Shown here: in pieces, positions 24,115-33,314 of the stretch
How the letters are laid out: each line of letters begins with the position of its first letter
Position numbering within the stretch: position 1 is the stretch's first letter
Assembly (NCBI RefSeq): GCF_900102745.1
Contig: NZ_FMZF01000007.1
Coordinates: 124,001-188,000 of the forward strand
DNA length: 64,000 nucleotides
Direction: 5' to 3'
Source of the DNA: Geodermatophilus telluris
Lineage (GTDB): Bacteria > Actinomycetota > Actinomycetes > Mycobacteriales > Geodermatophilaceae
Program-made: the position numbers and the translations under genes
Notes under the pieces: model-generated
What the model saw: only the letters and a program-made list of their open reading frames with translations
Told to the model about the DNA's origin: nothing
The model's database searches: none

Positions 24115-25261
24115 GCAGGACCTGGACGCGCTGCTCGCCGGTGCCGCCACCCCGTCGGACGCCGACCTGCCCCCGCTGCCCGAGGAGTTCCTCGACCTGG
24201 TGACGGCCGACGTCGGGCTGTCGCTCGTCGCGGACGAGCCGGCGTCGGTCGTCGCGGCACGGCAGCTCGTCGCCGACGCCCGTGCGGACGTGCGCCGGGG
24301 ACGGCGCCGGCCCGGTCGGCGGGCGGTCGTCCGCGTCACGACGGCGTTGGTGGCGGTCGCGGCCGCCGCGACGACGGCCGTCCTGGTGGGCTCGCCGGAC
24401 ACCCCGGCCGGGTCCACGGCGACGCCGACCGCCACGGCGCCGGTGACTCCGGGCGGGCTGTCCGGCCGGATCGCGCTGGTGGCGGCCGAGGAGGTCACCT
24501 TCCCGGTGACCCTCGCCGAGGTGCCCGAGGGCCTGACCCCCTCCTACAGCCGCCGCGGCGGGATCCCCCGGTACGGCAGCACACCACCGTTCTACGTCGC
24601 CGACTACGCGCCCGCCGACCCCGGTGCGGTCGACCCCGGCCGGGTGCTGCTGGGCCTCTTCCCCGAGGACCCGCGGTCGTCCGGGGAGTATGGGTTCTCG
24701 CCGGAGGGCGAGCCGACCGGGACGGCGACGGTCGACGGCGCCGAGGCCGCGGTGTGGCGCGAGCGGGACGCGGTCAGCCTGCTGTGGCAGCGGCCGGACG
24801 GACGGTGGGTGTGGCTCCTGGGTGAGGGGCCGCAGGCCGACACCGCGTCGCTGGTGCGGGTGGCCGGGTCGATCGTCGACCGGCCGCAGCCGGTGGGCCT
24901 GCAGTTCGGGCTGGCGCCGGCGGGGTGGTCGGTGGGCGGCTACGAGGAGAGCCGCAGCCTCGACCTGGTCAGCGACGCCGATCCCGCCCTGCTGCTGCGG
25001 GTCAGCGTGGTGGGCGCCGAGTACCCCGGTACGCCGGAGGAGCTGCTCGAGGGGATCCCCGTGGCCGGCCCGCCGGAGTCCGTGACGGTCCAGGGCCGGC
25101 CGGGCCTGCTGGCCGCCGTCGAGGACGACGCGGGCGGCCCCGGCTCCTGGACCCTCGTCGGCCGGCTCCCGGACGGGCGCCTCTTCCTCCTGCTGGCGCC
25201 GCGGCAGCTGACCCGGGACCAGGTGCTGCAGATCGGTGACCAGGTGACCGCGAGCTCCTGA
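24104..25261 (+). CDS. Single-pass membrane protein partnered with the ECF sigma factor
   Basis: The protein has 385 residues. The GTG at 24104 overlaps the sigma gene by 11 bases, indicating translational coupling. A cytoplasmic N-terminal region of about 75 residues ends in an RRGRRRPGRR stretch, followed by one membrane helix (VTTALVAVAAAATTAVLVG) and a 280-residue outer domain of beta-rich sequence. This is the layout of an anti-sigma factor with an external sensor, although no classical zinc anti-sigma HxxxCxxC motif is present. The alternative is a target membrane protein of the sigma factor. Confidence 0.65.
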   Translation: MLSEQDLDALLAGAATPSDADLPPLPEEFLDLVTADVGLSLVADEPASVVAARQLVADARADVRRGRRRPGRRAVVRVTTALVAVAAAATTAVLVGSPDTPAGSTATPTATAPVTPGGLSGRIALVAAEEVTFPVTLAEVPEGLTPSYSRRGGIPRYGSTPPFYVADYAPADPGAVDPGRVLLGLFPEDPRSSGEYGFSPEGEPTGTATVDGAEAAVWRERDAVSLLWQRPDGRWVWLLGEGPQADTASLVRVAGSIVDRPQPVGLQFGLAPAGWSVGGYEESRSLDLVSDADPALLLRVSVVGAEYPGTPEELLEGIPVAGPPESVTVQGRPGLLAAVEDDAGGPGSWTLVGRLPDGRLFLLLAPRQLTRDQVLQIGDQVTASS

Positions 25262-25311
25262 CCGCGAGCCCCTGACCGCGGGCGCCTGACCCCGCGCTCC
25301 TGATCCCGCGC
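25252..25311 (+). repeat. Four imperfect 14-bp repeats around the stop codon
   Basis: A unit like CTCCTGACCGCGAG occurs four times in a row starting at the stop of the preceding gene. Each unit carries a TGA, so the gene has tandem stops. It looks like local slippage duplication. Confidence 0.6.
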
Positions 25312-25314
25312 ACG

Positions 25315-25353
25315 CGGGCACGGCCGTCCGCTGGTCGGCGGCGGCCGTGCCCG
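25315..25353. terminator. 12-bp GC-rich hairpin between convergent genes
   Basis: CGGGCACGGCCG pairs exactly with CGGCCGTGCCCG across a 15-base loop. It lies between the gene ending at 25261 and the minus-strand HNH gene ending at 25369. Confidence 0.7.
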
Positions 25354-25368
25354 GTCCCGTTCAGGTGG

Positions 25369-26521
25369 TCAGGCGGCGGGTTGCAGGAGGGGTGACGGGA
25401 CGCCGATCTCGGTGCCGTCGGGTCGCCAGGTCCGCCAGTGTCCTTCCGGTTGTCGCTCGACGCGGAAGCCGTGGTGGACCTTGGTGTGGTGCCGCTCGCA
25501 CAGCAGCGCCGAGTTCTGCAGGTTGGTCTCACCGCCGTCGAGCCAGTGCACCAGAGAAAGGACCCCTCCGCCCCCCACCACTCGCAAGCTCGCGGTGGGC
25601 CCCTGCGGAGGGGCCACACCGGTTGGCCAGGCGGTGTTCGCGGCCGAGGTCGACCGGCGCGCCGTCGGGGCCGAAGACCACGCGGGAGACGGTGCTGTCG
25701 CAGGCCAGCCAGCGGGCGCGGGCGGCGGAGATCACCGCGCCGAACCCCATCCGCGCGGCCTCCGGGCCGGTGGCAGTGCCGGCGAGGTCGTCGAGGTCGA
25801 TGACCACGGCCAGGTGCGGCTTCACCGTCCGCAGCACCGGCAGCGAACCGGCGGCCAGCGTGGTGTCGCACAGCTGCACCAGCGCATCCCCCAGCCGCTG
25901 CGCCCGGCTGCGCTCGTCCCCGGCAGGCCGGTCGGCCTGCACGAACGACTCCAGTGCCGCCTGCAGCTTCTCCCCACCCACCGCGTCGAGCTCGAAGCGG
26001 CCGCTCAGGCTGCCGTCGGCGTGCTTGGCCAGGCTCAACCGCCGCCCCTCGGTCGGATCGGGCTCCGGGCCGTCGGGATCGAGCCGGGCCAGGTAGTGCC
26101 GCACCGCGTGCACGAAGTCGGTGTGCGGCTGCTGAACGGCCAGGCCAGTGAGCACCGCGTCGACCTCGCCGAGCGCCACGCCCTGCTCGGCGGCGGCCTG
26201 CAGGCGCTCCGGCGTCAGCGCGGTCGCTGCGACCGCGACCTGCTCGGCCGACACGAGCCCGGCGTCGTGCGCCTCGGCCAGCGCCGGCAGGTGCGCCAGC
26301 ACCCGCCCGTTGCCCACGATGCGGGCGGCCGCGGCGGCCGAGAGCCGGCAGTGCCCGGCCAGCCACGAGCGCATCGACTTCAGCCCGTCGCGCTCGGCCG
26401 CCTGGGCCAGCTCCGCGTCCCGCACCCGGCGGGCCAGGGCGGCGTCGATCCGGTTGCGCTCGGCGACCAGCGCGGCGACGTCCTCCAGCACGTCACCGGT
26501 CGACCAGTCACCCGAACACAT
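25369..26521 (-). pseudogene. DUF222-HNH (13E12-type) gene interrupted by a palindromic element, copy 1
   Basis: The ATG at 26521 starts a DUF222 protein (LEDVAALVAERNRIDAALARR, CRLSAAAAARIVGNGR, FELDAVGGEKLQAALESF) that reads well to RLANR. There a 67-bp palindromic element (25552-25618) replaces the part that normally carries the first Cys pair and His of the HNH motif, and shifts the frame by one. The rest of the HNH (VHWLDGGETNLQNSALLCERHHTKVHHG) continues in the other frame to 25369. The uninterrupted frame ends soon after the element in ALARRR. About 93% of residues match copy 2 at 61292. A TAGACT box 6 nt before the ATG suggests a leaderless message. Nuclease activity is probably lost unless frameshifting or reinitiation occurs. 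Confidence 0.7.
25552..25618 (-). repeat. Palindromic element, copy 1
   Basis: 67 bp, identical in its core to copy 2. The outer stem is CCCCTCCGC with GCGGAGGGG; the inner stem is GGGCCCACC with GGTGGGG; the loop is around GCGAGCTTGCGAG. It lies inside the DUF222-HNH gene. Confidence 0.85.
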
Positions 26522-26850
26522 GTACGAAGTCTAGCTGAACGAGCGACCTGTCGCATTACGTATCCGCAGGTCAGACGCCTGTCCACAGATGTCGCAAGCA
26601 CCTTGACAGGGGTGGCGAGCCGCCGCGCCGGTGGGCAGGGCGGCCGGCGGCACATCAGTCGGGTTCCCCGCATCGGGCCCACCGGTGCGGCGGTCTTCCT
26701 GCGCGAGGTGCAGGCGCGTGCCCGTGGACCCGGCCGTACCCCGACGACCCGGTCCTCGACGGTGCCCCGCCGCGCCCACCGCGTCGGCCTGCCGTGCGAC
26801 GGCGCGGACCCGCTGGGCTGTGGCGGCCTGCGTGTGGTGGGCTGCCGGGC
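26522..26850. other. Intergenic region, 329 bp, between divergent genes
   Basis: It holds the leaderless-type -10 box of the DUF222 gene (TAGACT, 26533-26528 on the minus strand). No other gene, RNA or repeat is evident. Open frames here are GC-driven and lack ribosome-binding sites. Confidence 0.5.
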
Positions 26851-27774
26851 ATGAGCGTCCCGCCGATGACCGCCTGGCCGCCCACCGAGCCGACCGGGGT
26901 CGAGCTGGTCAGCGGGGACGCCCGGCTCGCCGTCGACCTGCGCGGCGGCGGCCTCCGGGCGCTGACCGTCGGGGAGTGGGAGGTCCTCGACGGCTACCCG
27001 GCGGGCAGCGTCCCGGCCGGGCGGCGCGGCGGCGTGCTGCTGCCGTGGCCCAACCGGCTGCGCGACGGGCGGTGGACGTGGGAGGGCCGGCAGCTCCAGC
27101 TCGACACCGCCGGACCGGACAAGCCCGCCGCGCACGGGCTCGTCACCTGGCAGCAGTGGTCGGTGCTGGCCCGCCACTCCGACGCGCTCACCGTGGGCAC
27201 CGTCGTCGAGGCCCGCCCGGGCTACCCGTTCCGCCTGGCCGCCGCCGTCGACACGCACCTGACCCCCGACCGGCTCACCGTGACCGTGCGGGTCCGCAAC
27301 GCCGGCGACCGGCCGGCGCCCCTCGGCGCCGGCATGCACCCCTACCTGTCGGTCGGCGCCACCCGGGACGGCGGCATCGGGGACGCCGAGCTGACCGTCC
27401 CCGCCCGCACCGCCCTCGACCTCGACGGCGGCCTGCCCACCGGCGGCCGCCGGCCCTTCGACGGCGCCGTCGGCCGGATCGGTGACCGCGCGCTGGACGA
27501 CGCCGTCACCGACCTCGTCCGCGACGGCGACGGCTGGGCCCGCGTCTCCCTGCGCGGGCCCGTCGGGGCGCTCGAGCTCGCCGTCGACGGTGCCTGGCCG
27601 TGGCTGCAGGTCTACAGCGGCGACACCCTCCCCGAGGGCCAGCGCCGCCGCAGCCTCGCCGTCGAGCCGATGACGTGCCCGCCCAACGCGCTCGCCGACG
27701 GCGTCGACCTCGTGGTCCTCGACCCCGGGGAGAGCTGGTCGGGCACCTGGACCCTCACCTGGACGGCGGCCTGA
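26851..27774 (+). CDS. Aldose 1-epimerase family protein
   Basis: The protein has 307 residues from the ATG at 26851. It has the galactose-mutarotase fold: RGGVLLPWPNRLRDGRW at 55-72, AHGLVTWQQW with the likely catalytic His, GMHPYLSVG with a second His, and LAVEPMTCPPNA with the likely catalytic Glu. It would interconvert sugar anomers or act on a related hexose phosphate. It starts a co-directional run of six genes with overlaps or gaps of a few bases. Confidence 0.85.
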   Translation: MSVPPMTAWPPTEPTGVELVSGDARLAVDLRGGGLRALTVGEWEVLDGYPAGSVPAGRRGGVLLPWPNRLRDGRWTWEGRQLQLDTAGPDKPAAHGLVTWQQWSVLARHSDALTVGTVVEARPGYPFRLAAAVDTHLTPDRLTVTVRVRNAGDRPAPLGAGMHPYLSVGATRDGGIGDAELTVPARTALDLDGGLPTGGRRPFDGAVGRIGDRALDDAVTDLVRDGDGWARVSLRGPVGALELAVDGAWPWLQVYSGDTLPEGQRRRSLAVEPMTCPPNALADGVDLVVLDPGESWSGTWTLTWTAA

Positions 27775-27775
27775 C

Positions 27776-28480
27776 GTGCGCGTGCTGGAGCTGTGGCGCT
27801 ACCCGGTCAAGTCGCTGCAGGGCGAGCGGCTCGACGCCGTCGACGTCGGCCCGCAGGGGCTGGCCGGCGACCGGCAGTGGGCGCTGTTCGACCGCTCGAC
27901 CGGCTACGGCCTGACCGCGCGCCGCGTCCCCGACCTGCTGTTCGCCGCCGCCCGGCTGACCGCCGACGGCGGCGTGGAGGTGGTGCTGCCCGACGGCACG
28001 GTGACCACCGACGACGGCGTCCTGTCCGACTGGCTCGGCCGGTCGGTCACGCTGCGCGCCGCGGAGGCCGACCACGGACCGCGGCACTACGAGGTCCCCG
28101 ACGACGACGAGGACGTCTGGGACGCCTTCGAGGGCGCGTCTGGCGCCTTCCACGACAGCTCCCGCACCCGCGTCTCGCTGGTCTCCACCGGCACCCTCGG
28201 CACGTGGGACCGGCGCCGGTTCCGCTCGAACGTGCTGCTCGACGGCGCCGGCGAGGACGGCCTCCTGGGCAGCACGGTGCGGCTGGGCACCGCCGTGCTC
28301 GACGTGCTCAAGCCGGTCAGCCGCTGCGTCATGGTCACCCGCCCGCAGCCCGGCGGGATCGGCCGCGACACCACCGTCCTCAAGACGATCCACCGCGAGC
28401 GGGCCAGCACCCTCGCCGTCGGCGCGCTCGTCCCGGTGCCCGGCCGGGTGGCGGTGGGCGACGAGCTCGTGCCGGCCTGA
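27776..28480 (+). CDS. MOSC-domain protein
   Basis: The protein has 234 residues with a GTG start one base after the preceding stop. The N-terminal beta-barrel (VLELWRYPVKSLQGERLDAV) and the C-terminal MOSC core (FRSNVLLDG, VLKPVSRCVMV with the conserved Cys) are complete. MOSC proteins, relatives of the Moco sulfurase C-terminal domain and mARC/YiiM, bind molybdenum cofactor and reduce N-hydroxylated compounds. The N-terminal part matches the MOSC_N domain. No molybdenum-cofactor gene is adjacent. Confidence 0.85.
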   Translation: MRVLELWRYPVKSLQGERLDAVDVGPQGLAGDRQWALFDRSTGYGLTARRVPDLLFAAARLTADGGVEVVLPDGTVTTDDGVLSDWLGRSVTLRAAEADHGPRHYEVPDDDEDVWDAFEGASGAFHDSSRTRVSLVSTGTLGTWDRRRFRSNVLLDGAGEDGLLGSTVRLGTAVLDVLKPVSRCVMVTRPQPGGIGRDTTVLKTIHRERASTLAVGALVPVPGRVAVGDELVPA

Positions 28481-28482
28481 GG

Positions 28483-28707
28483 ATGGACGCCGTGCGCACC
28501 GTCGAGCTCCGTCCCGGTGAGGACTCCATCCGCCTCGGCCAGCTGCTCAAGCTGGTCGACGCCGTCCCCACCGGCGCCCAGGTGAAGGACGTGCTGGTCA
28601 CCGGCGCGGTGCGGGTCAACGGCGAGCCCGAGGACCGCCGCGGCCGGCAGGTCCGCCGCGGCGACGTCGTCTCGATCGCCGGTGCCGGGGACGTGCGCGT
28701 CGCGTGA
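28483..28707 (+). CDS. Small S4-type RNA-binding protein
   Basis: The protein has 74 residues, ATG at 28483, two bases after the previous stop. IRLGQLLKLVDAVPTGAQVKDVLVTGAVRVNGEPEDRRGRQVRRGDVVSI is a complete S4 fold in YbcJ style, split here into LGQLLKLVD, VKDVLVTGAVRVNG and GRQVRRGDVV. It should bind structured RNA. Its stop overlaps the start of the RNB-domain nuclease gene (GTGA), which suggests coupled function in RNA metabolism. Confidence 0.8.
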   Translation: MDAVRTVELRPGEDSIRLGQLLKLVDAVPTGAQVKDVLVTGAVRVNGEPEDRRGRQVRRGDVVSIAGAGDVRVA

Positions 28708-30173
28708 GTTCCACGTGGAACGAGACGGCGCCGTGGGCCGGCCGGCGCAGCGGCGTCTGGGACCCCGTCCTCCCGCGCTGGCCGGACGACGCCCCGCCGG
28801 GCCCCGACTTCGCCGTCATCCGTGCCGAGTTCGACGTCCCCGAGGACTTCCCGCCCGAGGTGCTCGCCGAGGCCGCGCGCCCACCGGTGCTGCCCGACGA
28901 GGACGCCACCGCCGTCGAGCTGGTGACCGTCGACCCGCCGGGCAGCCGCGACCTCGACCAGGCCGTGCACCTGCAGCGGGACGGCGCCGGCTGGCTGGTC
29001 CGCTACGCCATCGCCGACGTCGGTGCGGTGGTCCGCCCGGGCAGCGCGCTCGACGCCGAGGCCCACCGCCGCGGCCAGACCCTCTACAGCCCCGACGGGC
29101 GCACCCCGCTGCACCCGCCGGGCCTCAGCGAGGGTGCCGCCAGCCTGCTGGCCGGCCAGGAGCGGGCGGCGGCGCTGTGGACCGTCCGGCTCGACGGCGA
29201 CGGCGCGGTGCGCTCGGTCGACCTGCGCCGCGCCCGCGTCCGCAGCCGCGCGCAGCTGGCCTACCCCGAGGTGCAGGCCGCCGCCGACGCCGGCACCCTC
29301 CCGGAGCCGATCGCGCTGCTGCCCGAGCTCGGGCGGTTGCTCGAGGAGGCCGCCGTCGCCCGCGGCGCCGTCGAGCTGGGCACGCCCGAGCAGCAGGTGG
29401 TGCGCACCGACGCCGGCGGCTGGACGCTGGTGAGCCGCAGCGACCTGCCGGTCGAGCGGTGGAACGCCGAGATCTCGCTGCTCACCGGCCGGGTCGCGGC
29501 GGACCTCATGCTCGGCGCCGGGGTCGGCCTCCTGCGCACCCTGCCGCCCGCGCGGGCGGAGGACGTGGACCGGCTGCGCCGGCTGGCACCCGCGCTCGGC
29601 GTCGCGTGGCCGGACGGTGCCGGTCCGGGTCGGGTGCTGGCCGCCCTCGACGGCGTCGACCCGCGGCACGCGGCCTTCCGCGAGGAGGCGGCGACCCTGC
29701 TGCGCGGCGCCGCCTACACCGCGTTCGACGGCGCCCCGCCGGAGCAGACCGGGCACGCCGGCGTCGGCGCGCCGTACGCGCACGTCACCGCGCCGCTGCG
29801 CCGGCTGGCCGACCGGTTCGCCACCGAGGTCTGCCTGGCGGTGGCCGCCGGCCGCGAGCCCGACCCCGCCGTCCGCGCCGCGCTGCCGGCGCTGCCGGCG
29901 ACGATGGCCGCCTCCGACCGGCGCACCCGGGCGGTCGAGCGGGCCGCCGTCGACGCCACGGAGGCCTGGCTGCTCGCCGGCCGCACGGGGGAGGAGTTCG
30001 CCGCGGTGGTGGTGGACGTGGAGGACGACCGGGGCACCGTCGTGCTCGCCGAGCCGGCCATCCGCGCCCGCTGCAGCGGGGCCGGCCTGGTGCCCGGCTC
30101 GCGGGTGCGGGTGCGGCTGGTCGAGGCCGACGTCGCCCGGCGGTCGGTGCGGTTCACGGTGGTGGGGGACTGA
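28704..30173 (+). CDS. RNB-domain (RNase II/R type) exoribonuclease
   Basis: The protein has 489 residues, GTG at 28704 overlapping the S4 gene. The RNB catalytic domain is clear: VDPPGSRDLDQAVHL with the Asp cluster, VRYAIADVG, SPDGRTPLHPPGLSEGAASLL, and near the C-terminus AGVGAPYAHVTAPLRRLADRF with the conserved Arg, seen here as AYAHVTAPLRR-like. It degrades RNA 3' to 5'. It lacks the long cold-shock and S1 extensions of RNase R and belongs to the short actinobacterial group. Its stop overlaps the aminotransferase ATG. Confidence 0.85.
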   Translation: MSSTWNETAPWAGRRSGVWDPVLPRWPDDAPPGPDFAVIRAEFDVPEDFPPEVLAEAARPPVLPDEDATAVELVTVDPPGSRDLDQAVHLQRDGAGWLVRYAIADVGAVVRPGSALDAEAHRRGQTLYSPDGRTPLHPPGLSEGAASLLAGQERAAALWTVRLDGDGAVRSVDLRRARVRSRAQLAYPEVQAAADAGTLPEPIALLPELGRLLEEAAVARGAVELGTPEQQVVRTDAGGWTLVSRSDLPVERWNAEISLLTGRVAADLMLGAGVGLLRTLPPARAEDVDRLRRLAPALGVAWPDGAGPGRVLAALDGVDPRHAAFREEAATLLRGAAYTAFDGAPPEQTGHAGVGAPYAHVTAPLRRLADRFATEVCLAVAAGREPDPAVRAALPALPATMAASDRRTRAVERAAVDATEAWLLAGRTGEEFAAVVVDVEDDRGTVVLAEPAIRARCSGAGLVPGSRVRVRLVEADVARRSVRFTVVGD

Positions 30174-31366
30174 TGCGCGAGCCGTACCTGGCCGGGAGGC
30201 TGCAGGGCTTCGGGACGACGGTGTTCGCCGAGATGAGCGCGCTCGCGGTGGCCACCGGGTCGATCAACCTGGGGCAGGGCTTCCCCGACACCCCGGGCCC
30301 GGCCGAGGTGCTCGACGTCGCCCGGGCCGCGATCGGCACCCCCGCCGACCAGTACCCGCCCGGTCCGGGGACGCCGGAGCTGCGGGCCGCCGTCGCCGCG
30401 CACCTCGAGCGCTTCCGCGGCCTGCGCTACGACCCCGACACCGAGGTGCTGGTGACCGCCGGCGCCACCGAGGCGCTCACCGCCGCGCTGCTGGCGCTGG
30501 TCGAGCCCGGCGACGAGGTCGTGCTGCTCGAGCCGATGTACGACAGCTACGCCGCCGCGGTCGCGATGGCCGGCGGCGTCGTCCGGCCGGTGCCGCTGAC
30601 CCCTCCGCCGCCCGGCACCGGCGACGGCCACTGGACGTTCGACCCGGCCGACCTGCGCGCCGCGGTCACCCCGCGCGCCCGGCTGCTGCTGCTCAACTCA
30701 CCGCACAACCCCACCGGCACCGTGCTCGACCGCGCCGAGCTGGCCGAGGTCGCCGAGGTGGCGCTGGAGGCGGGGCTGCTGGTGCTCACCGACGAGGTCT
30801 ACGAGCACCTGGTCTTCGGCGGCGCCGAGCACGTCTCGGCGGCCACGCTGCCGGGCATGCGGGAGCGGACGCTGGTCGTGGGCAGCGGCGGCAAGACGTT
30901 CAACACGACCGGCTGGAAGATCGGGTGGATCTGCGGCCCGGCGCCGCTGGTGGCCGCCGTCCGCACCGCCAAGCAGTTCCTCACCTACGTCAACGGCGGG
31001 CCGTTCCAGCCGGCGATCGCCGCGGGGCTCGCGCTGCCCGACGCGTTCTTCGCCGGCATCGCGGCCGACCTCGAGCGCCGGCGGGACGTGCTGGTGGCCG
31101 GCCTGCGGGAGGCCGAGCTGCCGACGGTCAGCCCGCAGGCGACCTACTTCGCCACCGTGGACGTCTCGGGCGTGCGGCCCGACGGCGACGGGCTGGCGTT
31201 CTGCCGCGAGCTGCCCGAGCGCGCCGGGGTGGTCGCCGTCCCCTCGGGCGTCTTCTACACGCGCGAGCACGCCGACCTCGGCCGCTCGCTGGTGCGCTTC
31301 GCGTTCTGCAAGCGCGACGAGGTGCTCGCCGAGGCGGTTGCCCGGCTGGGGAGGATGCGCACGTGA
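30173..31366 (+). CDS. PLP-dependent class I/II aminotransferase
   Basis: The protein has 397 residues, ATG at 30173 overlapping the preceding TGA. Fold type I signatures are present: INLGQGFPD, AGATEALTAALLAL, LLLNSPHNPTGTV, TDEVYEHLVF and the PLP-lysine in GGKTFNTTGWKIGW. Close families are DapC-type succinyldiaminopimelate, glutamine/kynurenine and methionine aminotransferases. The omega-amidase-like gene just downstream favours a glutamine- or asparagine-using transaminase whose amide keto acid is then hydrolysed. This is inference from pairing. Confidence 0.85.
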   Translation: MREPYLAGRLQGFGTTVFAEMSALAVATGSINLGQGFPDTPGPAEVLDVARAAIGTPADQYPPGPGTPELRAAVAAHLERFRGLRYDPDTEVLVTAGATEALTAALLALVEPGDEVVLLEPMYDSYAAAVAMAGGVVRPVPLTPPPPGTGDGHWTFDPADLRAAVTPRARLLLLNSPHNPTGTVLDRAELAEVAEVALEAGLLVLTDEVYEHLVFGGAEHVSAATLPGMRERTLVVGSGGKTFNTTGWKIGWICGPAPLVAAVRTAKQFLTYVNGGPFQPAIAAGLALPDAFFAGIAADLERRRDVLVAGLREAELPTVSPQATYFATVDVSGVRPDGDGLAFCRELPERAGVVAVPSGVFYTREHADLGRSLVRFAFCKRDEVLAEAVARLGRMRT

Positions 31367-31388
31367 GGTCTGGATCGGGAGGTCGGTC

Positions 31389-32150
31389 GTGAGGTTCGGT
31401 GTGGTGCAGCACGACATCGTCTGGGAGGACCGCGAGGCCAACTACGCCCGGCTGGCGCCGCAGGTGGCCCGCGCGGCCGCGGCCGGGGCGGAGTTCGTGC
31501 TGCTCAGCGAGACGTTCTCCACCGGCTTCTCGATGACGCCGGGCATCGGCGAGCCGCAGGACGGCCCGTCGGCGGGCTTCCTGTGCGAGCAGGCCGCCGC
31601 GCACGGCGTGTGGGTGGCCGGCAGCTGCCCGGAGGTCGCCCCGGGCGAGCAGCTGCCGTACAACTCCCTGGTGCTGGCCGGCCCGGACGGCACGGTGCAC
31701 CGCTACCGCAAGCTGCACCCGTTCACCCACGGCGGCGAGGCGGAGCGCTACCTGGCCGGCGACGCCCCGGTGAGCGTGACCGTCGGGGGCCTGCGGGTCA
31801 CCCCGTTCGTCTGCTACGACCTGCGCTTCGCCGACGTGTTCTGGACCGCGGCCCCGACCACCGACGTCTACCTCGTGACGGCGAACTGGCCGGCCGCCCG
31901 CCGCCACCACTGGACGACGCTGCTGCGGGCGCGCGCCATCGAGAACCAGGCCTACGTGGTCGCCGGCAACCGCGTCGGCACCGGCGGCGACGGCATCGAG
32001 CACGCCGGCGACAGCCAGGTGGTCAGCCCGATGGGCGAGGTCCTGGCCAGCGCCGCGGGCGGCGAGACCCTGGTGCTCGCCGACGTCGACGCCGCCGAGG
32101 TCACCGCCACCCGCGAGCGCTTCGCCTTCCTGGCCGACCGCCGCAGCTAG
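31389..32150 (+). CDS. Carbon-nitrogen hydrolase, omega-amidase type
   Basis: The protein has 253 residues. The GTG at 31389 follows GGGAGGT. The nitrilase-fold triad is present: Glu in LLSETFSTGFS, Lys in YRKLHPFTHGGE and Cys in FVCYDLRF. The F-S-T-G-F and H-P-F motifs are those of omega-amidases, which hydrolyse alpha-ketoglutaramate or alpha-ketosuccinamate released by amide-donor transaminases. It lies 22 bases after the aminotransferase gene and ends the six-gene run. Confidence 0.85.
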   Translation: MRFGVVQHDIVWEDREANYARLAPQVARAAAAGAEFVLLSETFSTGFSMTPGIGEPQDGPSAGFLCEQAAAHGVWVAGSCPEVAPGEQLPYNSLVLAGPDGTVHRYRKLHPFTHGGEAERYLAGDAPVSVTVGGLRVTPFVCYDLRFADVFWTAAPTTDVYLVTANWPAARRHHWTTLLRARAIENQAYVVAGNRVGTGGDGIEHAGDSQVVSPMGEVLASAAGGETLVLADVDAAEVTATRERFAFLADRRS

Positions 32151-32154
32151 GGGG

Positions 32155-33189
32155 TCAGTGCGGCGGCGCCGGCGTCTGGTCGACGGCGATCTGCTCGCGC
32201 TGCACCTGCTCGGTGACCCGCTCCTGACCCTCGACCAGCTCGGTGCGCAGCCGCACCCGCTCGACCGGCACCACCTCGACGCCCACGACCGGGCGCTCGG
32301 CGTGCAGCACGATCTCCTCGGGCAGGCCGGCACCGGTCCCCGCGCCGAGCGGACTGCCGGCGGTGGGGGCGCCGGTGCCGGTGGGGGCGCCGGTGCCGGC
32401 GGGGGCCAGGGACTCCCCGGGCACGTCGGGGGCGTCGAGGGGCACGTGCTCGACCCGGATCTCCTCGCGGCGGATCGGCACGGTCACCTGCACGTGCTCG
32501 GTGACCACGTACTTGACCAGCCGGACGCGGGTGGCGGCCACCTGCTCGGTGCCCACCCGCAGCCGCTCCTCGCTGCGCACCATCGACCCGTCGGGTGCCT
32601 GCCGGGGCGGCTCGGCCGCGGTCGGGGCAGGGGTCGGGGCGGCGGGCTGCGGTGCGGTCTGCGGCGGGACGGCGGCGGGAGCACCGCCGGCGGCGCCCAC
32701 CGGGGCCACCCGCTGCGTCGGCGCGGCGGGCGCGGTGGCCCCCGCGTCCGGTGCCTCGCTCCCCGGCGGGACCGGGCGGTCGGCGGCGGGCGACCAGGCG
32801 CCGGTGGCCGGGGCGGCCGCCGCGTCGGGGCCGGGCGCGCCCGGGCCGGGGTCCTGCGGGCCGGGTGCGGCCAGGCCCGGGCTGCCCAGGCCGTAGTGCT
32901 GCCGGAGCTGGTCCTCCTCCTCGGGGCCGAGGTGGTCCCCGCGCAGGTGCGGCGCGGAGCGGACCGCCTCCTTGCCCACCGGCACGCTGAGCACGCCGTC
33001 GGTGAAGGTGGCCTGCGTCGCGGGCACGATCGAGTGGCGGGTGCCGAACAGGCCGGTGGCCACGGCCACCCACGTGGGCGCGCCGGTGCGGTCGTCGACG
33101 AAGAAGCTCTCGACGGTGCCGATCTTCTCGCCGTCCGGACCCTGCGCGGTGCTGCCGATGGCCGCGGACAGGTCTCGCTCGCTCAACAC
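32155..33189 (-). CDS. PRC-barrel and DUF2382 protein
   Basis: The protein has 344 residues. The GTG at 33189 follows GAGGAGGCG. The N-terminal 100 residues form a PRC barrel (IGTVESFFVDDRTGAPTWVAV in two strands, then LSVPVGKEAVRSAPHL). A Pro/Ala-rich linker of about 110 residues leads to DUF2382 (VRSEERLRVGTEQVAATRVRLVKYVVTEHVQ, split, with REEIRVEHVPL and QREQIAVDQTP). Such proteins are common in desiccation- and stress-tolerant actinobacteria; their role is unknown. It is convergent with the omega-amidase gene, 4 bases away. Confidence 0.85.
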   Translation of the reverse strand: MLSERDLSAAIGSTAQGPDGEKIGTVESFFVDDRTGAPTWVAVATGLFGTRHSIVPATQATFTDGVLSVPVGKEAVRSAPHLRGDHLGPEEEDQLRQHYGLGSPGLAAPGPQDPGPGAPGPDAAAAPATGAWSPAADRPVPPGSEAPDAGATAPAAPTQRVAPVGAAGGAPAAVPPQTAPQPAAPTPAPTAAEPPRQAPDGSMVRSEERLRVGTEQVAATRVRLVKYVVTEHVQVTVPIRREEIRVEHVPLDAPDVPGESLAPAGTGAPTGTGAPTAGSPLGAGTGAGLPEEIVLHAERPVVGVEVVPVERVRLRTELVEGQERVTEQVQREQIAVDQTPAPPH

Positions 33190-33314
33190 GGTGCTCGCCT
33201 CCTCGGAACGCCGGCTCTGGCGTCGCTCGCGCGGGACAGTGCCCGCTCTGACGTGCCCCGACACCCGTCGCGCCCCTACGGTCGATCACGGGACTGCGGT
33301 CGGAGGAGGACGTC

